Source of the DNA: Evansella halocellulosilytica
GTDB taxonomy: Bacteria; Bacillota; Bacilli; Bacillales; Salisediminibacteriaceae
Assembly: GCF_002335745.1 (NCBI RefSeq)
Contig: NZ_NIST01000001.1
Location: 2,681,636 to 2,745,635 of the forward strand
DNA length: 64,000 nucleotides
Direction: 5' to 3'
The first letter of the stretch is position 1; each line of letters begins with the position of its first letter. This document shows, one piece after another, positions 18,504 through 30,774 of the stretch. Below the pieces are notes generated by a model that had not been told where the DNA came from, searched no databases, and saw only the letters and a list, made by a program, of their open reading frames with translations. The position numbers and the translations under genes were made by a program.

Positions 18504-18938
18504 ATGGCAAGTATTGAGCAATTGCAAAAAATAAACATACCAGCCCATCAGGTATACTTAGCATTAACAACGAAGGAAGGCTTGTCTGAAGTATGGACAA
18601 AGGATCTGAAAGTGGAAGCGGTCGTTGGAAAGGTGAATGAGTTTCGCTTTGGTACTAATGATACAGCCAAAATGAAAGTAATTGAACTTGTTCCAGACAA
18701 GCGGGTCAGCTGGGAATGCGTGGACGCTGATGCGGATCTGGAATGGATCGGGACTACGATCACATTTGAATTAACTGAATCTAACGGTACTACAAACGTT
18801 GATTTTAGCCATGCCCAGTGGAAGGAAATTACGCCTTGTTACAAGTTTTGCAATTACAACTGGGCGATGTTTTTGCTGAGCTTGAAGCAGTACTGTGAGC
18901 TTGAGAAAGGCACACCTTATCAAGAAAGAACTCTTTAG
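18504..18938 (+). CDS. SRPBCC/START-like (AHSA1-type) domain protein
   Basis: This 144-residue protein has the helix-grip pattern of AHSA1-like proteins: IPAHQVYLALTTKEGLSEVWT at the start, a central sheet with VIELVPDKRVSWECV, and a C-terminal helix WAMFLLSLKQYCE. Such proteins bind hydrophobic ligands; the ligand here is unknown. The ATG at 18504 was chosen because GAGGAG lies 9 bases upstream; an ATG at 18483 would place that site inside the gene. It stands alone between two mobile-element remnants. Confidence 0.82.
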   Translation: MASIEQLQKINIPAHQVYLALTTKEGLSEVWTKDLKVEAVVGKVNEFRFGTNDTAKMKVIELVPDKRVSWECVDADADLEWIGTTITFELTESNGTTNVDFSHAQWKEITPCYKFCNYNWAMFLLSLKQYCELEKGTPYQERTL

Positions 18939-19138
18939 AGAAGAAGCGTACTTGAATTTTCGGAAAGAACGAGTATACAGTATCTGTTTAATGATTATTC
19001 AACAATCGAGCGCATTTCTAGAATTGCGCTCTTTTCACATCTATAACAACTAGCTATTTTCCTGTCAAGTGATTAGCTGGTTTTTGTTACGAATCAGAAA
19101 TAATGAAAATTACGAGACTTCCAACTTATAGGTATTCG

Positions 19139-19769
19139 TTACTCCATATCAAGTTGAAAAGTTCCGTATGGATTGACATGATGATAAAATAGAGGTGTTA
19201 ACCCCCTAAAATCTTCTGGAGTCATTTTTCTCAACCAATATTGGTTGTTGTCATAAAGCACTTCTTGTACCATTAAGGAATTCATATAGACTAAACAATT
19301 TTGCAGCAATTGAAGTGATAAGGCAGACACATCTTAATCTTCTATCGAATTGGAACGAATCTCACTGTTTTTTCCATAGAAAATATAAGTATTCACCGAA
19401 TTCCATTACTCCACTGTATTTAATCCTTCATGGATCTCCCTACGAACCTCTTCATAGTGTAAATAATCACATAAAAAGATTGTTTTAATCGCTTTTCCTA
19501 ATTCACATAAAGCCTGATAGGTTGGATGTTTCGAATCCCTTGTAAATCGCTTTAATATAGATTCGGCGGAAGCAGTACGCAAACGTAGAGCAGTTGCAAA
19601 CTTAATAATTTGAATATCTTGTTTATTGGACGGAAATCTAGCCTCTTGTTAAAAGTACTTTAATAAATCCTAAACGACTTGCCCCTGTTTTATTACCAAT
19701 CAGTTTTCTTTCAATTGGTAAAATTCCAAAGTGTTCCAGTAGCTCATCTTCCTTCCAATTTCGTTTCAT
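19139..19769 (-). pseudogene. Tn3-family transposase, internally deleted and decayed
   Basis: Read on the minus strand from ATG 19769 (ribosome site GGGGGGAAGAGG), the N-terminus MKRNWKEDELLEHFGILP, then LIGNKTGASRLGF, matches the start of Tn3-type transposases. After a stop the text jumps to the C-terminal domain: [18 protein letters not shown], then YIFYGKNSE, then [19 protein letters not shown] and [15 protein letters not shown]. Intact Tn3 transposases are near 1000 residues, so about 700 residues are missing and stops and frame changes divide the rest. No terminal repeats or resolvase were found. Confidence 0.75.
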
Positions 19770-19932
19770 AAATCCTCTTCCCCCCTAATCTAAAGTAAAG
19801 ACTAATTCGAGTGTAATCTATTGATTAAAGGATGAAAACAATACTTTGCGGTCTAGATGAAGACATGTAGTTAAAGTAAAAGGATTGATTTTATGTTATT
19901 TTTACACTTTTCTATTGATAAGATACTTACCC

Positions 19933-20050
19933 CAATTAGCTAAAGCCTTGCCCGTGGCAAAGAAGACACTACGAATATAAACGACGTGCAGCGCGAGTAG
20001 ATGTCGCACTTGTGTTCAGGGGTGCAAGCAAGTGTTTTTTAAACAATCCC
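19933..20050. repeat. Family 2 repeat fragment
   Basis: The stretch holds CTAAAGCCTTGCCCGTGGCA and AGTAGATGTCGCACTTGTG and ends GTGTTTTTTAAACAATCCC. About 100 bases match, in inverted orientation, the left part of the element at 46260-46653. The first part matches 1672-1700. One end is degenerate and the other lost. It has no coding capacity. Confidence 0.55.
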
Positions 20051-20208
20051 CTCCACACAATATAGATACCTCCTTTTTTACGAATAGTTAATTCAAGGAT
20101 CTCATTTATTTATTCATACCTTTGGATTATAATTTGACTGTTGAGTATCATAGCTACAATGAAAGCAATTACTTTAGATCACAAGCATTTTATGAAGAGG
20201 GTGGAAAA

Positions 20209-21744
20209 ATGAGTCAGCTTGATATGTCGAGGTATGAAAAAAAGATAATTATTCGCAACATCCGTGAAGATGATATAGATAAGATTATTGCATTAGGGAA
20301 AACTTGTTTCCCTAAGATGGACCCTTGGAAGAAGGAACAGTTAAAAAGTCACCTTGATATTTTTCCCGAGGGGCAATTTTGTGTTGAGCTAGAAGGAGAA
20401 ATAATCGGATCTTGCTCAAGTTTGATCATTAATTTTGATGAATATGATGACCAACATACATGGGATGAGATTACTGATGAAGGTTATATTACAAATCACG
20501 ATTCAGAGGGCTATAATTTATATGGTATTGAAATAGCTGTCGATCCTGAATATCGAAGAATGAAAGTCGGGAGAAGACTGTACGAAGCCCGGAAAGATTT
20601 AGCTAGACAGCTAAATTTAAAAAGTATTATTATTGGCGGGAGAATTCCGAATTATAATAAACATGCTAGCGAGATGACACCAAGACAATACGTTGAAGAA
20701 GTGATGAGACATAGTATTTATGACCCCGTTTTAACATTCCAAGTAATGAACGGATTTACACTAAAACGTGTGAATAAAAATTATTTAGATGACGACATGG
20801 CTTCGATGAAATATGCGACGTTGATGGAGTGGAATAATGTTGATTATCAGCCAACAACGAAGCGTCAATTTAAGACGTCTTTTCCAGTAAGAATTTGTGC
20901 GATTCAATATATGATGAAAAGCATCGATTCGTTTGAAGAATTTGCAAAGCAATGTGAGTATTATGCAGATGTTGGTGCAAGCTACCATTCTGATTTTGTT
21001 GTATTCCCGGAAATATTTACGACGCAGCTCCTATCATTTATTGAAGAAAAAAGTCCAAGTAAAGCGATTCGCCGATTAACTGAGTTTACAGAAGATTATA
21101 TTAGTCTTTTTACTGAACTTGCGATCAAATACAATGTAAACATAATTGGTGGATCTCATTTCGTTGAAGAAGAGGGGAAAATTTTTAATATTGCTTATTT
21201 ATTCCGACGAGACGGAACGATTGAAAAGCAATACAAACTTCACATCACACCGAACGAGCGTAAGTTTTGGGGGATTCAAGGCGGTGATAAAGTTGAAGTG
21301 TTTGACACGGACTGTGGTAAAATTGCGATCCAAATCTGTTACGATATACAGTTCCCAGAATTATCGAGGATTGCGACAGAAAAAGGCGCAAACATTATTT
21401 TTGCACCATTTTGTACCGATGAGCGCCAAGGATACTTACGCGTTCGATACTGTGCACAAGCACGCGCAATTGAAAATCAAGTGTATACGATGATTGCAGG
21501 AACAGTTGGTAATTTAACTCAAGTAGAAAATATGGATATTCAATATGCACAATCGGGTATTTTTACACCATCAGACTTTGAGTTTCCGCGTGATGGGATA
21601 GTTGGCGAGTGTAATCCGAACATTGAAACAGTCGTTGTTGGTGACGTTGACCTTGAAATTCTCCGTCGCATTCGTAAAAATGGCAGTGTTACTCAATGGA
21701 AAGACAGGAGAAAAGATTTATTTGAAATTAAATATGATTGTTAA
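20209..21744 (+). CDS. yhcX: GNAT acetyltransferase fused to carbon-nitrogen hydrolase
   Basis: This 511-residue fusion has an N-terminal GNAT domain (about 12-195; acetyl-CoA loop YRRMKVGRRLYEARKD) and a C-terminal nitrilase-superfamily amidohydrolase (about 226-500) with the catalytic triad Glu268 (FPEIF), Lys343 (YKLH) and Cys377 (IQICYDIQFPE). B. subtilis YhcX has the same layout and length; its exact substrate is not established. The ATG at 20209 was chosen for its ribosome site AGAGGGTGG; the frame is open further upstream without a better start. A HAD gene resembling yhcW, the yhcX neighbour in B. subtilis, lies far away at 54496. Confidence 0.88.
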   Translation: MSQLDMSRYEKKIIIRNIREDDIDKIIALGKTCFPKMDPWKKEQLKSHLDIFPEGQFCVELEGEIIGSCSSLIINFDEYDDQHTWDEITDEGYITNHDSEGYNLYGIEIAVDPEYRRMKVGRRLYEARKDLARQLNLKSIIIGGRIPNYNKHASEMTPRQYVEEVMRHSIYDPVLTFQVMNGFTLKRVNKNYLDDDMASMKYATLMEWNNVDYQPTTKRQFKTSFPVRICAIQYMMKSIDSFEEFAKQCEYYADVGASYHSDFVVFPEIFTTQLLSFIEEKSPSKAIRRLTEFTEDYISLFTELAIKYNVNIIGGSHFVEEEGKIFNIAYLFRRDGTIEKQYKLHITPNERKFWGIQGGDKVEVFDTDCGKIAIQICYDIQFPELSRIATEKGANIIFAPFCTDERQGYLRVRYCAQARAIENQVYTMIAGTVGNLTQVENMDIQYAQSGIFTPSDFEFPRDGIVGECNPNIETVVVGDVDLEILRRIRKNGSVTQWKDRRKDLFEIKYDC

Positions 21745-21835
21745 AAAAATTGTAAAGCTGAAGCATAAATCAATAAATTCATAAATATATACAAAATAAC
21801 TTGAATAGTTAATGAGATTAACGTTAACGAATCAC

Positions 21836-21927
21836 ATATAATGGGTTAGAGATGAAGAGAAAACCCCTTTGGACTATATACCTTTATTGCAGAATAGGTA
21901 TGTGCAAAGGGAGTTTTCTCTTTTTTT
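21836..21927 (+). promoter_or_regulatory. Terminator-containing leader of the ABC operon, possible GlpP target
   Basis: A TATAAT box (21836-21841) is followed about 15 bases later by AGAGAAAAC and CCCTTT (21856-21870), which pair with AAAGGG and GTTTTCTCT (21906-21921) before a T7 run. A smaller inner hairpin sits in the loop. The terminator lies only 30 bases before the ABC permease gene and downstream of the likely promoter, so the operon should be controlled by antitermination. The sequence before it, AGAGATGAAGAGAAAACC, resembles GGAGAGTATGGAGACC in the glpF leader. A GlpP role is inferred. It may also terminate yhcX. Confidence 0.55.
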
Positions 21928-21957
21928 ACTTATGAGAGTGTAAAGGAGGTTAAAACA

Positions 21958-22902
21958 ATGGCTGAAACTAAATTATCTGGTGATTTGAAAGCGGATACAA
22001 GTATTTTGAAACGGAAATCGAGAAAGAGAAAAGAATGGGAGAACCTAGCTGCTGGTTTATTATATTTGTTACCAGCATTGCTTATTGTCAGTGTATTCCT
22101 CTTTTACCCTATGATTCGAACACTTTATTATAGTTTTTTTGTTACAAATGCAAGTGGAATGACGTTAACATTTATAGGCTTAGAGAATTATCTTTCCTTA
22201 TGGGAGTCCACTGCATTTCGAACGAGTATGAAAGCAACATTTCTTTTTGCATTATACACCGTTCCTACGACAATTATCATTTCACTTTTTTTAGCGATTA
22301 TAGCGAACGAAAAAGTGAAAGGAGTTCCTATTTTTAGAGTCGTCTTTGCTTCTACACTCGGGGTGTCAGTCGCAGCAGGTGCAACAATATGGTTGTTGTT
22401 ATTTCATCCGAGTCTAGGTGTATTTAACAATATTCTTCATGCAATTGGTCTTAGTGGGGTAGAATGGCTTACTTCCCCAAACGTAGCCTTAATCTCTGTA
22501 GCGGTTACGACGATTTGGATGAACATAGGTTTTAATTTCATCGTATTATTAGGCGGTCTTCAAAACATTTCTGGTGAATTATACGAAAGTGCAAAAATTG
22601 ATGGAGCTGGTTATTGGACTCAGTTGTTTAAAATTACGATTCCGCTATTATCTCCGACATTATTTTTCGTAAGTGTCGTCACGATCATCAATTCTTTTCA
22701 AACATTTGGACAAATCGATATTTTGACCGGTGGAGGCCCAGCAAATAGTACGAACTTGATTGTTTATTCAATCTTCCGTGAAGCGTTTTATAATGGGTAT
22801 TTCGGTTATGCAAGTGCACAAGCGATTGTATTATTTATCTTAGTGCTTATATTTACATTTATTCAATTTAAAGTCGGTGAAAAGAAGGTGCATTATCAAT
22901 GA
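21958..22902 (+). CDS. Sugar/glycerol-3-phosphate-type ABC permease (UgpA-like)
   Basis: This 314-residue inner-membrane protein has six hydrophobic segments and the cytoplasmic coupling motif ELYESAKIDGAGYWTQLFKITIP shortened here as EAA loop (residues about 207-225). It belongs to the MalF/UgpA class of CUT1 importers. Ribosome site AAAGGAGG. It overlaps the next permease by 4 bases. The neighbourhood of glpK, glpP and glpF suggests glycerol-3-phosphate or a glycerophosphodiester as substrate; sugars remain possible. Confidence 0.88.
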   Translation: MAETKLSGDLKADTSILKRKSRKRKEWENLAAGLLYLLPALLIVSVFLFYPMIRTLYYSFFVTNASGMTLTFIGLENYLSLWESTAFRTSMKATFLFALYTVPTTIIISLFLAIIANEKVKGVPIFRVVFASTLGVSVAAGATIWLLLFHPSLGVFNNILHAIGLSGVEWLTSPNVALISVAVTTIWMNIGFNFIVLLGGLQNISGELYESAKIDGAGYWTQLFKITIPLLSPTLFFVSVVTIINSFQTFGQIDILTGGGPANSTNLIVYSIFREAFYNGYFGYASAQAIVLFILVLIFTFIQFKVGEKKVHYQ

Positions 22903-23708
22903 TGAAAAAAGTGATTGTCTATTCCTTGTTAATTCTCTCGGCATTGGTTATCACTTTTCCTGTCCTTTATGCGATTTCAGCAAGCTTTATGACAACAGCA
23001 GAAATTAACAGAGGGGCTATGATTCCTTCAACCTTGTCATTTGACAATTACATTCGTGCATTTAACAGTGTTCCATTATTTCATTTTTTATTAAATAGTT
23101 TTATTGTGTCATTTACAGTCATGGTCGGACAATTGTTACTTTGCAGTTTAGCTGCGTTTGCAATTGTATTTATTCCGTTTAAAGGAAGAAACTTTATTTT
23201 CTTTTTATTTATTTCAACAATGCTTATACCGTGGGAAGCAACGATTATTCCAAACTATGTCACAGTCATGAACCTTGGATGGGTTAACACGTATCCAGGG
23301 TTAACGATCCCATTTTTTGCAATTGCTTTTGGAATCTTTTTATTACGACAGCATTTCTTGACGATTCCTAGAGAGCTTTATGAATCTGCCCAAATCGATG
23401 GCTGTACGAGATTCAGATTTTATCGTTCGTTCGTTTTACCTTTATCAAAACCGATGTTAAGTGCATTAGGGATTTACGGTTTTTTAACAACATGGAATAT
23501 GTATTTGTGGCCATTGTTAGTAACAAATAACAACGATGTCCGAACCGTACAAATTGGACTGAAGATGATGGTTTCAGCCGAAACGGGAACTTCATGGAAC
23601 GTCGTGATGGCAGGCGTCGTTATGGTTTTATTACCTACTTTGGTCCTTCTAGTACTAGGGTTAAACCAATTAAAGCGTGGTTTAACTGCTGGTGCTGTTA
23701 AGGGATAA
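22899..23708 (+). CDS. Sugar/glycerol-3-phosphate-type ABC permease (UgpE-like)
   Basis: This 269-residue MalG/UgpE-class permease has six membrane segments. The EAA loop RELYESAQIDGCTRFRF is at about residues 157-173 and contacts the ATPase. It pairs with the preceding permease, whose stop it overlaps (ATGATG), indicating coupled translation. The binding-protein gene follows after 20 bases. No ATPase gene is present in the operon. Confidence 0.88.
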   Translation: MMKKVIVYSLLILSALVITFPVLYAISASFMTTAEINRGAMIPSTLSFDNYIRAFNSVPLFHFLLNSFIVSFTVMVGQLLLCSLAAFAIVFIPFKGRNFIFFLFISTMLIPWEATIIPNYVTVMNLGWVNTYPGLTIPFFAIAFGIFLLRQHFLTIPRELYESAQIDGCTRFRFYRSFVLPLSKPMLSALGIYGFLTTWNMYLWPLLVTNNNDVRTVQIGLKMMVSAETGTSWNVVMAGVVMVLLPTLVLLVLGLNQLKRGLTAGAVKG

Positions 23709-23728
23709 ATGGATAAGGGGGAAGGTAG

Positions 23729-25081
23729 ATGTTAAGAAGGGGCGTTCGTCACAGTCAATTTCTAGTCGTAATGATGACCTTGTTCGTGTTAGCTGCTTGT
23801 GGAAGCGGAGAAAGTGAGGTGAATTATACAGAAGATGGAAAAGTCCATGTGAGCTTCTGGCATGCAATGGGCGGTGGACCTGGTGAAGCGATTGAGGAGA
23901 TGGTTGATGATTTTAATCAATCTCAAGAAGATGTATTCGTCGAACCCGTTTATCAAGGTAGTTATGAGGAGCTGCTCAATCAGCTGCGTGCTGTAGGAGG
24001 AACAGCTGAAGCACCATCAATCGTTCAAGTATACGAAGTAGGGACAAAATTCATGAGCGAAAGTGGTTTTATTGAACCAGTACAAACGTTTATTGATGAA
24101 CACAATGTTGATACTTCAAGTTTTGAGGAAAATATTATGGGTTACTATGAAATTGATGGGCAGTTGTATTCAATGCCTTTTAATACATCAAATGCTATTA
24201 TGTTCTACAATAAAGATATGTTTGAGGAGGCAGGGCTAGATCCTGAAAGTCCACCACAAACGTTTAACGAAGTAAAAGAAGCAGCAGAACAATTAACGAT
24301 TACTTCTGGTGGAAATACGGAAGTACATGGTTTCAGCATCTTGATTTATGGCTGGTTTTTTGAACAGCTGCTTGCAAATCAAGGGGCACTTTATTTAAAT
24401 AATGATAATGGGCGTACTGGAGATGGATCGGAAGCATTAATAAATGATGAACCAGGAGTAAACGTGTTTGAATGGCTGAATGAAATGAATGAAGCTGGCA
24501 CAATAGGGAATTATGGACGGCAATGGGATGATATCCGTTCCGCTTTTGCAGCTGAGCGTGTTGCGATGTACTTGGATTCAACGGCAGCAACTAGCGGGAA
24601 TGTCAATTCTGCAGATTTTGAAGTCGGTACGGCTTACTTGCCGGTTCCGGATGGAATGGACCCTCAAGGCGTCATCGTCGGTGGCGGTTCATTATGGATG
24701 ACGAATAGTGTTCCTGAAGAAGAGCAAAATGCTGCATTTGAATTTATCAAATATACGACGAAGCCTGAAGTTCAAGCGAAGTGGGCAGGAGCAACTGGTT
24801 ACTTTCCGATCACAACAGAAGCTTATGATGAGGCTGAACTTCAAGAAATATATGAAGAATTCCCTCAATTTTTAACGAGTATAGAACAACTTCAAAACAC
24901 GAGTTTGACACCAGCGACACAAGGGGCATTAATGGGGGTATTTCCTGAAGCTCGAAACATTGTAGAAAATGCCATTGAATCCCTTTATCAAGGAGGCGAT
25001 CCACAACAATTATTAGATCAGGCTACCGAAGAAATAGAAAATGCAATTGAACAATATAATCGCATGCAAGGAGAAGAATAG
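23729..25081 (+). CDS. ABC substrate-binding lipoprotein, extracellular family 1 (UgpB-like)
   Basis: This 450-residue protein has a signal peptide ending in lipobox VLAAC (Cys24), so it is a membrane-anchored receptor. The mature part shows VSFWHAMGGGPGEAIEEMVDD and MPFNTSNAIMFYNKDMFEEAG, typical of the UgpB/MalE class; the FWHAMGG segment is often seen in glycerol-3-phosphate binding proteins. It closes the three-gene operon. The order is permease, permease, receptor, with the ATPase missing, as for many Bacillus CUT1 systems that share one MsmX-type ATPase. Confidence 0.88.
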   Translation: MLRRGVRHSQFLVVMMTLFVLAACGSGESEVNYTEDGKVHVSFWHAMGGGPGEAIEEMVDDFNQSQEDVFVEPVYQGSYEELLNQLRAVGGTAEAPSIVQVYEVGTKFMSESGFIEPVQTFIDEHNVDTSSFEENIMGYYEIDGQLYSMPFNTSNAIMFYNKDMFEEAGLDPESPPQTFNEVKEAAEQLTITSGGNTEVHGFSILIYGWFFEQLLANQGALYLNNDNGRTGDGSEALINDEPGVNVFEWLNEMNEAGTIGNYGRQWDDIRSAFAAERVAMYLDSTAATSGNVNSADFEVGTAYLPVPDGMDPQGVIVGGGSLWMTNSVPEEEQNAAFEFIKYTTKPEVQAKWAGATGYFPITTEAYDEAELQEIYEEFPQFLTSIEQLQNTSLTPATQGALMGVFPEARNIVENAIESLYQGGDPQQLLDQATEEIENAIEQYNRMQGEE

Positions 25082-25113
25082 AAAAAAATGAAGAGCTAGA
25101 TTCACATAATAAG

Positions 25114-25189
25114 AAGTACCAGGTGCCTCCCATACATTGATGAAAAAGCACCAGTTATTTATTGTCGATGGCGGAGGTACCTAGTACTT
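25114..25189. repeat. Long inverted repeat between the ABC operon and glpK1
   Basis: The arms AAGTACCAGGTGCCTCC (25114-25130) and GGAGGTACCTAGTACTT (25173-25189) pair over 17 bases with two G-U pairs. The loop of about 42 bases holds AGCACCAGTTATTTATTG. A smaller hairpin (GAGTCAGCC and CGGGAGTC) follows at about 25191-25214. There is no T run, so this could be an mRNA-processing or leader structure for glpK1, or a dispersed repeat. Confidence 0.5.
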
Positions 25190-25227
25190 ATGAGTCAGCC
25201 TTTCGGGAGTCTGTCTATTGCAACTAG

Positions 25228-26802
<1,575 letters not shown>

Positions 26803-27053
26803 ATGGTGAATAAACAAAGACAATGCAAATACGATAAACATATAGGGAAGTAAATATTTTTTTGTGAAGCGTGTAATCGTACATGCTTTTCTTTTGTTTT
26901 TCACAAAATAATAAAATAAAATGGGTGATTAACTAGGTATATCAAAAAAAGTTTTGAGGAAATCCATGCAAAACTATTGATTTTTGTCATATTTTACATA
27001 TAATAGTAATAGACTTTCATTCAGATTTAACTAGGAAGAAACGAGTGAGACTA

Positions 27054-27260
27054 ATGGGGATCCATGCAATATTGAAAAAACAAATGGAAACGAAAAGGTC
27101 AATGATGATTGAAGCTGCTAAGAGGAAAGGTTTTACTTCTGATGAAACGGTACAATATAGTCAGGAGCTAGATCAGTTAATGAATCTGTACCGCCGTCTA
27201 ACGGAGAAAAGAAGTCAACCTCAAACATACCAAAACGAATTAATTAGTTATATGAATTAA
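27054..27260 (+). CDS. Spo0E-family aspartyl-phosphate phosphatase
   Basis: This protein of about 68 residues has the family signature YSQELDQLMNLYRRL (SQELD motif), preceded by a helix with KRSMMIEAAKRKGF. Spo0E-like proteins remove phosphate from Spo0A-P and delay sporulation. The ATG at 27054 is preferred; a GTG at 27045 is in frame. It lies alone between glpK1 and glpP, with a strong terminator after it, so it is not part of the glycerol operon. Confidence 0.85.
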   Translation: MGIHAILKKQMETKRSMMIEAAKRKGFTSDETVQYSQELDQLMNLYRRLTEKRSQPQTYQNELISYMN

Positions 27261-27272
27261 AGATGAACGAAA

Positions 27273-27325
27273 CAAGCCGTCTCTAACTATCGCATTTGGC
27301 GATGGTTATATGAGACGGCTTTTCT
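27273..27325 (+). terminator. Terminator after the Spo0E-like gene
   Basis: AAGCCGTCTC pairs with GAGACGGCTT, with a second stem (TATCGC with GCGATGG) stacked inside, followed by TTTTCT. It begins 13 bases past the stop. Confidence 0.85.
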
Positions 27326-27525
27326 AATCCAGTTTATAGACAACTGTATAACGTCAGCATTGCGTCATTAAGCACGAAAGCATAACGCTCTTAGGAAAGC
27401 ATCATTCGCATACTGAAGCCGTCTTTGAGGTATGTTAATTGGGTATTTAATGGTTGATATGACTTGTTCGGGAACGCGTTTAATTGATATATTAATTACT
27501 ATGTGTATAAAAACATTGAAAGGGA

Positions 27526-28071
27526 ATGATAAATATTTTTAATTCCACAGTTCTTCCTGCGATTCGTGACTTAAGAGATTTAGAAAAAGTAGTTAAAACC
27601 GATTATGAATATATTGTCCTACTGAATACACATATTGGTCAGTTAAAATCCGTTGTGAAAATGCTGCATGATCATAAAAAGAAAGTTTTACTTCATGCTG
27701 ATTTAGTACAAGGCTTAAAAAATGACGAATATGCTGCTCAATTTTTGTGTAGGACAATACATCCAGCAGGCTTGATTTCTACAAGGAAAAACGTGTTATT
27801 AACAGCTAAGAAGGCTAATTTAATCACGATACAACGGTTGTTTCTATTAGATTCAATCGCATTGGAATCCAGCTATAATATGATTGAGACAATTAAACCG
27901 AACTGTATTGAAGTTTTGCCAGGGATTATCCCACATATTATTTCAGAAATTAATGAAAAGGCTAACATTCCAATTATTGCTGGAGGGTTAATTCGGACCC
28001 AAGAGGAAGTTCAAGCAGCTGTAAAAGCTGGAGCATCTGCGATTACAACTTCAAACCGAATACTTTGGTAA
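27526..28071 (+). CDS. glpP: Glycerol uptake operon antiterminator
   Basis: This 181-residue protein is of the GlpP family and reads as a TIM-barrel-like protein: VLPAIRDLRDLEKV at the start, then VLLNTHIGQLKSVV, KVLLHADLVQGL, IEVLPGIIPHII and the phosphate-binding end IIAGGLIRTQEEVQ. In B. subtilis, GlpP with glycerol-3-phosphate binds glp leader mRNA and prevents termination. The terminator leader of glpF directly downstream fits. AAAGGG almost touches the ATG at 27526, an unusually short spacing, so the true start could differ. Confidence 0.92.
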   Translation: MINIFNSTVLPAIRDLRDLEKVVKTDYEYIVLLNTHIGQLKSVVKMLHDHKKKVLLHADLVQGLKNDEYAAQFLCRTIHPAGLISTRKNVLLTAKKANLITIQRLFLLDSIALESSYNMIETIKPNCIEVLPGIIPHIISEINEKANIPIIAGGLIRTQEEVQAAVKAGASAITTSNRILW

Positions 28072-28119
28072 AGAAGTTATTTTTCATAGTCACCAAGATT
28101 TAAAATAAATTAATACATG

Positions 28120-28256
28120 TTGACAGCGTTTTCAATTTGTGTTTGAATTTACTTAAGTTCATATTATTATTTTTCTATGGAGAGTATGGAGACCAATGGA
28201 ATCTAACCTAGTCTATAAGTCTAGGTGAAATTCTGTTGGTCTTTTTTTTTCAACAT
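28120..28256 (+). promoter_or_regulatory. glpF leader: cre-like site plus terminator for GlpP antitermination
   Basis: TTGACA at 28120-28125 is overlapped by TGACAGCGTTTTCA (28121-28134), one mismatch from the CcpA cre consensus. TATTAT near 28163 may be an alternative -10. The leader begins near 28176 with CTATGGAGAGTATGG and contains a terminator: AGACCAA (28190-28196) pairs with TTGGTCT (28237-28243), with an inner stem ACCTAG/CTAGGT, then a T9 run. By analogy with B. subtilis glpFK this is the GlpP-responsive antiterminator, with carbon catabolite repression added. Exact start sites are inferred. Confidence 0.75.
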
Positions 28257-28281
28257 TATATTTATGAGGGGGAAGCGGGAA

Positions 28282-29118
28282 ATGTCACCATTTTTAGGAG
28301 AGTTAATTGGTACGATGTTGCTTATTATTTTTGGTGCTGGTGTTGTAGCTGGAGTTGCATTAAAAGACTCAAAAGCGGAGAAAGGAGGCTGGATTGTCGT
28401 TACCTTTGCATGGGGACTCGGCGTTGCCATGGCTGTTTATGCTGTTGGAGAAATAAGCGGAGCACATATAAACCCTGCAGTTACAATTGGGATGGCTTTA
28501 GTAGGTGAACATGCATGGAGTGAAGTACCGAGTTACATAATTGCCCAAATACTTGGTGCAATTATTGGGGCAACTCTTGTTTGGTTTCATTATTATGCAC
28601 ACTTTAATAGGACAAATGACAAAGGGGCAAAGCTTGGTGTCTTTGCGACTGACCCTGCTATTAAACACACACCGTCTAACTTTTTTAGTGAAGCACTAGG
28701 GACTTTTGTATTAGTATTAGGCTTGCTAGCGATTGGAGCGAATGAGTTTACTCAAGGTTTAAACCCGTTAATTGTCGGATTACTAATTGTAGTCATTGGT
28801 TTATCACTCGGTGGTACGACAGGTTATGCGATAAACCCTGCTCGAGATTTAGGACCAAGAATTGCCCATGCATTATTACCGATTAAAGGGAAGGGATCAT
28901 CCAATTGGTCATATTCTTGGATCCCAATTGCTGGTCCGATTATTGGAGGAGGCTTAGGTGCTCTTTTTTATGCAGCGGCATTTGAAGGGATCCTTTATCA
29001 ATCACTTTGGTTTTTCTTAGCTGCATTTTTTATTGTTTTATTTATTTCGCGTTATATGGATAAACAGGATGTTGAAGTGCCACGTAGCGGCGTGACTCAA
29101 AATACAAAACAAGCATAG
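28282..29118 (+). CDS. glpF: Glycerol facilitator (aquaporin family)
   Basis: This 278-residue membrane channel has six membrane spans and two half-helix motifs, HINPAVT and AINPARDLGPR, the latter in the aquaglyceroporin form with Asp after Arg. It lets glycerol diffuse into the cell. The ATG at 28282 follows GAGGGGGAAGCGGG; the frame is open further upstream but that lies in the leader terminator. glpK2 starts 12 bases after the stop, so import and phosphorylation are co-transcribed. Confidence 0.95.
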   Translation: MSPFLGELIGTMLLIIFGAGVVAGVALKDSKAEKGGWIVVTFAWGLGVAMAVYAVGEISGAHINPAVTIGMALVGEHAWSEVPSYIIAQILGAIIGATLVWFHYYAHFNRTNDKGAKLGVFATDPAIKHTPSNFFSEALGTFVLVLGLLAIGANEFTQGLNPLIVGLLIVVIGLSLGGTTGYAINPARDLGPRIAHALLPIKGKGSSNWSYSWIPIAGPIIGGGLGALFYAAAFEGILYQSLWFFLAAFFIVLFISRYMDKQDVEVPRSGVTQNTKQA

Positions 29119-30624
<1,506 letters not shown>

Positions 30625-30774
30625 TTTAAAGGACAAAATATTTTATTGATTACTCGTTAGTCTATCTTTGGATTGTAGGAAAGACTACAACGCTTTATAT
30701 AAAAAGGATCTGTCATTTTGTAAAAGTTGTTGCAGTCTTTCTTAAAAGATAAGAATTTATAAAATTTCAATCTC

